In this document: positions 4,997 to 5,245 of the stretch, piece by piece
Numbering within the stretch: the first letter of the stretch is position 1
Layout of the letters: every line of letters begins with the position of its first letter
Notes under the pieces: model-generated
What the model saw: the letters and a program-made list of their open reading frames with translations, nothing else
The model's database searches: none
What the model was told of the DNA's origin: nothing
Source: Gammaproteobacteria bacterium
GTDB taxonomy: Bacteria > Pseudomonadota > Gammaproteobacteria > Steroidobacterales > Woeseiaceae
Direction of reading: 5' to 3'
NCBI GenBank assembly: GCA_030641695.1
Contig: DAOWGY010000360.1
Span: 1 to 5,245, forward strand
Length of the DNA: 5,245 bases
Program-made: the position numbers and the translations under genes

Positions 4997-5245
4997 GTGA
5001 CCGACGATGACGCCAAGCTGTTCCGCAAAGCCGTTTCGGGCACGAAGCAGCTGCGCACCGAGAATCGCGCTACGGAGAAGTCGTCAAAACCGAAGCCGAA
5101 GGCCCGATTCTCACGAGCTGACGAGTCAGCCGTCTTGCGTGAAAGCCTCGAAGCAGACATTGACGATATCGAGCACCATAGCGGCGACAGCCTTCGTTTT
5201 CACCGGCCATACGTGGGTCGACGCACGATGCGCAACCTTGCTCGC
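4997..5245 (+). CDS. Smr/MutS-family protein, N-terminal part only
   Basis: Eighty-three codons are present before the right edge cuts the gene. The sequence is TDDDAKLFRKAVSGTKQLRT, then a basic linker KSSKPKPKARFSRADES, an acidic helical stretch, and SLRFHRPYVGRRTMRNLAR. This is the usual lead-in of proteobacterial SmrA/SmrB-type proteins: a DDxxLFRxAVxGxxxL opening, KPKPxARF, and a 'RPxVxxxxxRxL' segment. That segment normally comes just before the DLHG motif of the Smr domain, which would lie beyond 5245. Smr proteins are nucleases; E. coli SmrB cleaves mRNA at collided ribosomes. The start is GTG at 4997 with AGGA (4984-4987) nine bases upstream. The gene is divergent from surE across 93 bp. 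The Smr assignment rests on the lead-in only. Confidence 0.75.
   Translation, partial: MTDDDAKLFRKAVSGTKQLRTENRATEKSSKPKPKARFSRADESAVLRESLEADIDDIEHHSGDSLRFHRPYVGRRTMRNLAR

Overview
The window looks like chromosomal DNA of a G+C-rich gammaproteobacterium. The best fit is the Xanthomonadales/Steroidobacterales side of the class. The minus-strand gene order surE-pcm-yqaA-nlpD-rpoS is the classic gammaproteobacterial stationary-phase locus. A yqaA (DedA-like) gene between pcm and nlpD, a Smr gene divergent from surE, and nearby Xcc1710-type and RpfE-like genes recall Xanthomonas-like genomes. No mobile element, tRNA, rRNA or CRISPR array is visible.

Layout from left to right: (1) 1-587, minus strand, the 5' part of an RpfE/COG4255-like gene cut by the left edge. 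(2) 588-683, a divergent intergenic region with an operator-like dyad and a possible promoter. (3) 684-1049, plus strand, a complete Mth938/Xcc1710-like (DUF498) gene. (4) 1050-1121, a convergent gap with two short hairpins. (5) 1122-4903, minus strand, the block surE, pcm, yqaA, nlpD, rpoS, transcribed right to left. (6) 4904-4996, a divergent intergenic region with the best sigma70-like promoter in the window. (7) 4997-5245, plus strand, the N-terminal part of a Smr-family gene cut by the right edge.

The block genes are tightly packed. surE and pcm overlap by four bases (ATGA), and yqaA and nlpD share one base (TGATG). 96 bp separate pcm from yqaA, and 55 bp separate nlpD from rpoS. The products concern survival and envelope upkeep: a nucleotidase, isoaspartyl protein repair, a membrane protein, an amidase-activator lipoprotein and the general stress sigma factor. 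The rpoS leader can fold so that its Shine-Dalgarno is paired, which suggests translational control.

The most notable observation is that surE has an in-frame TGA at codon 179 where relatives have glycine. The full reading frame continues on both sides and ends in the expected ATGA overlap with pcm. This points to a recent single-base nonsense mutation, a sequencing error or, less likely, readthrough. I found no convincing undescribed system. The other leads are regulatory: the rpoS leader fold, inverted repeats in three spacers, a symmetric -10 between surE and the Smr gene, and an atypical sigma-finger segment in RpoS.
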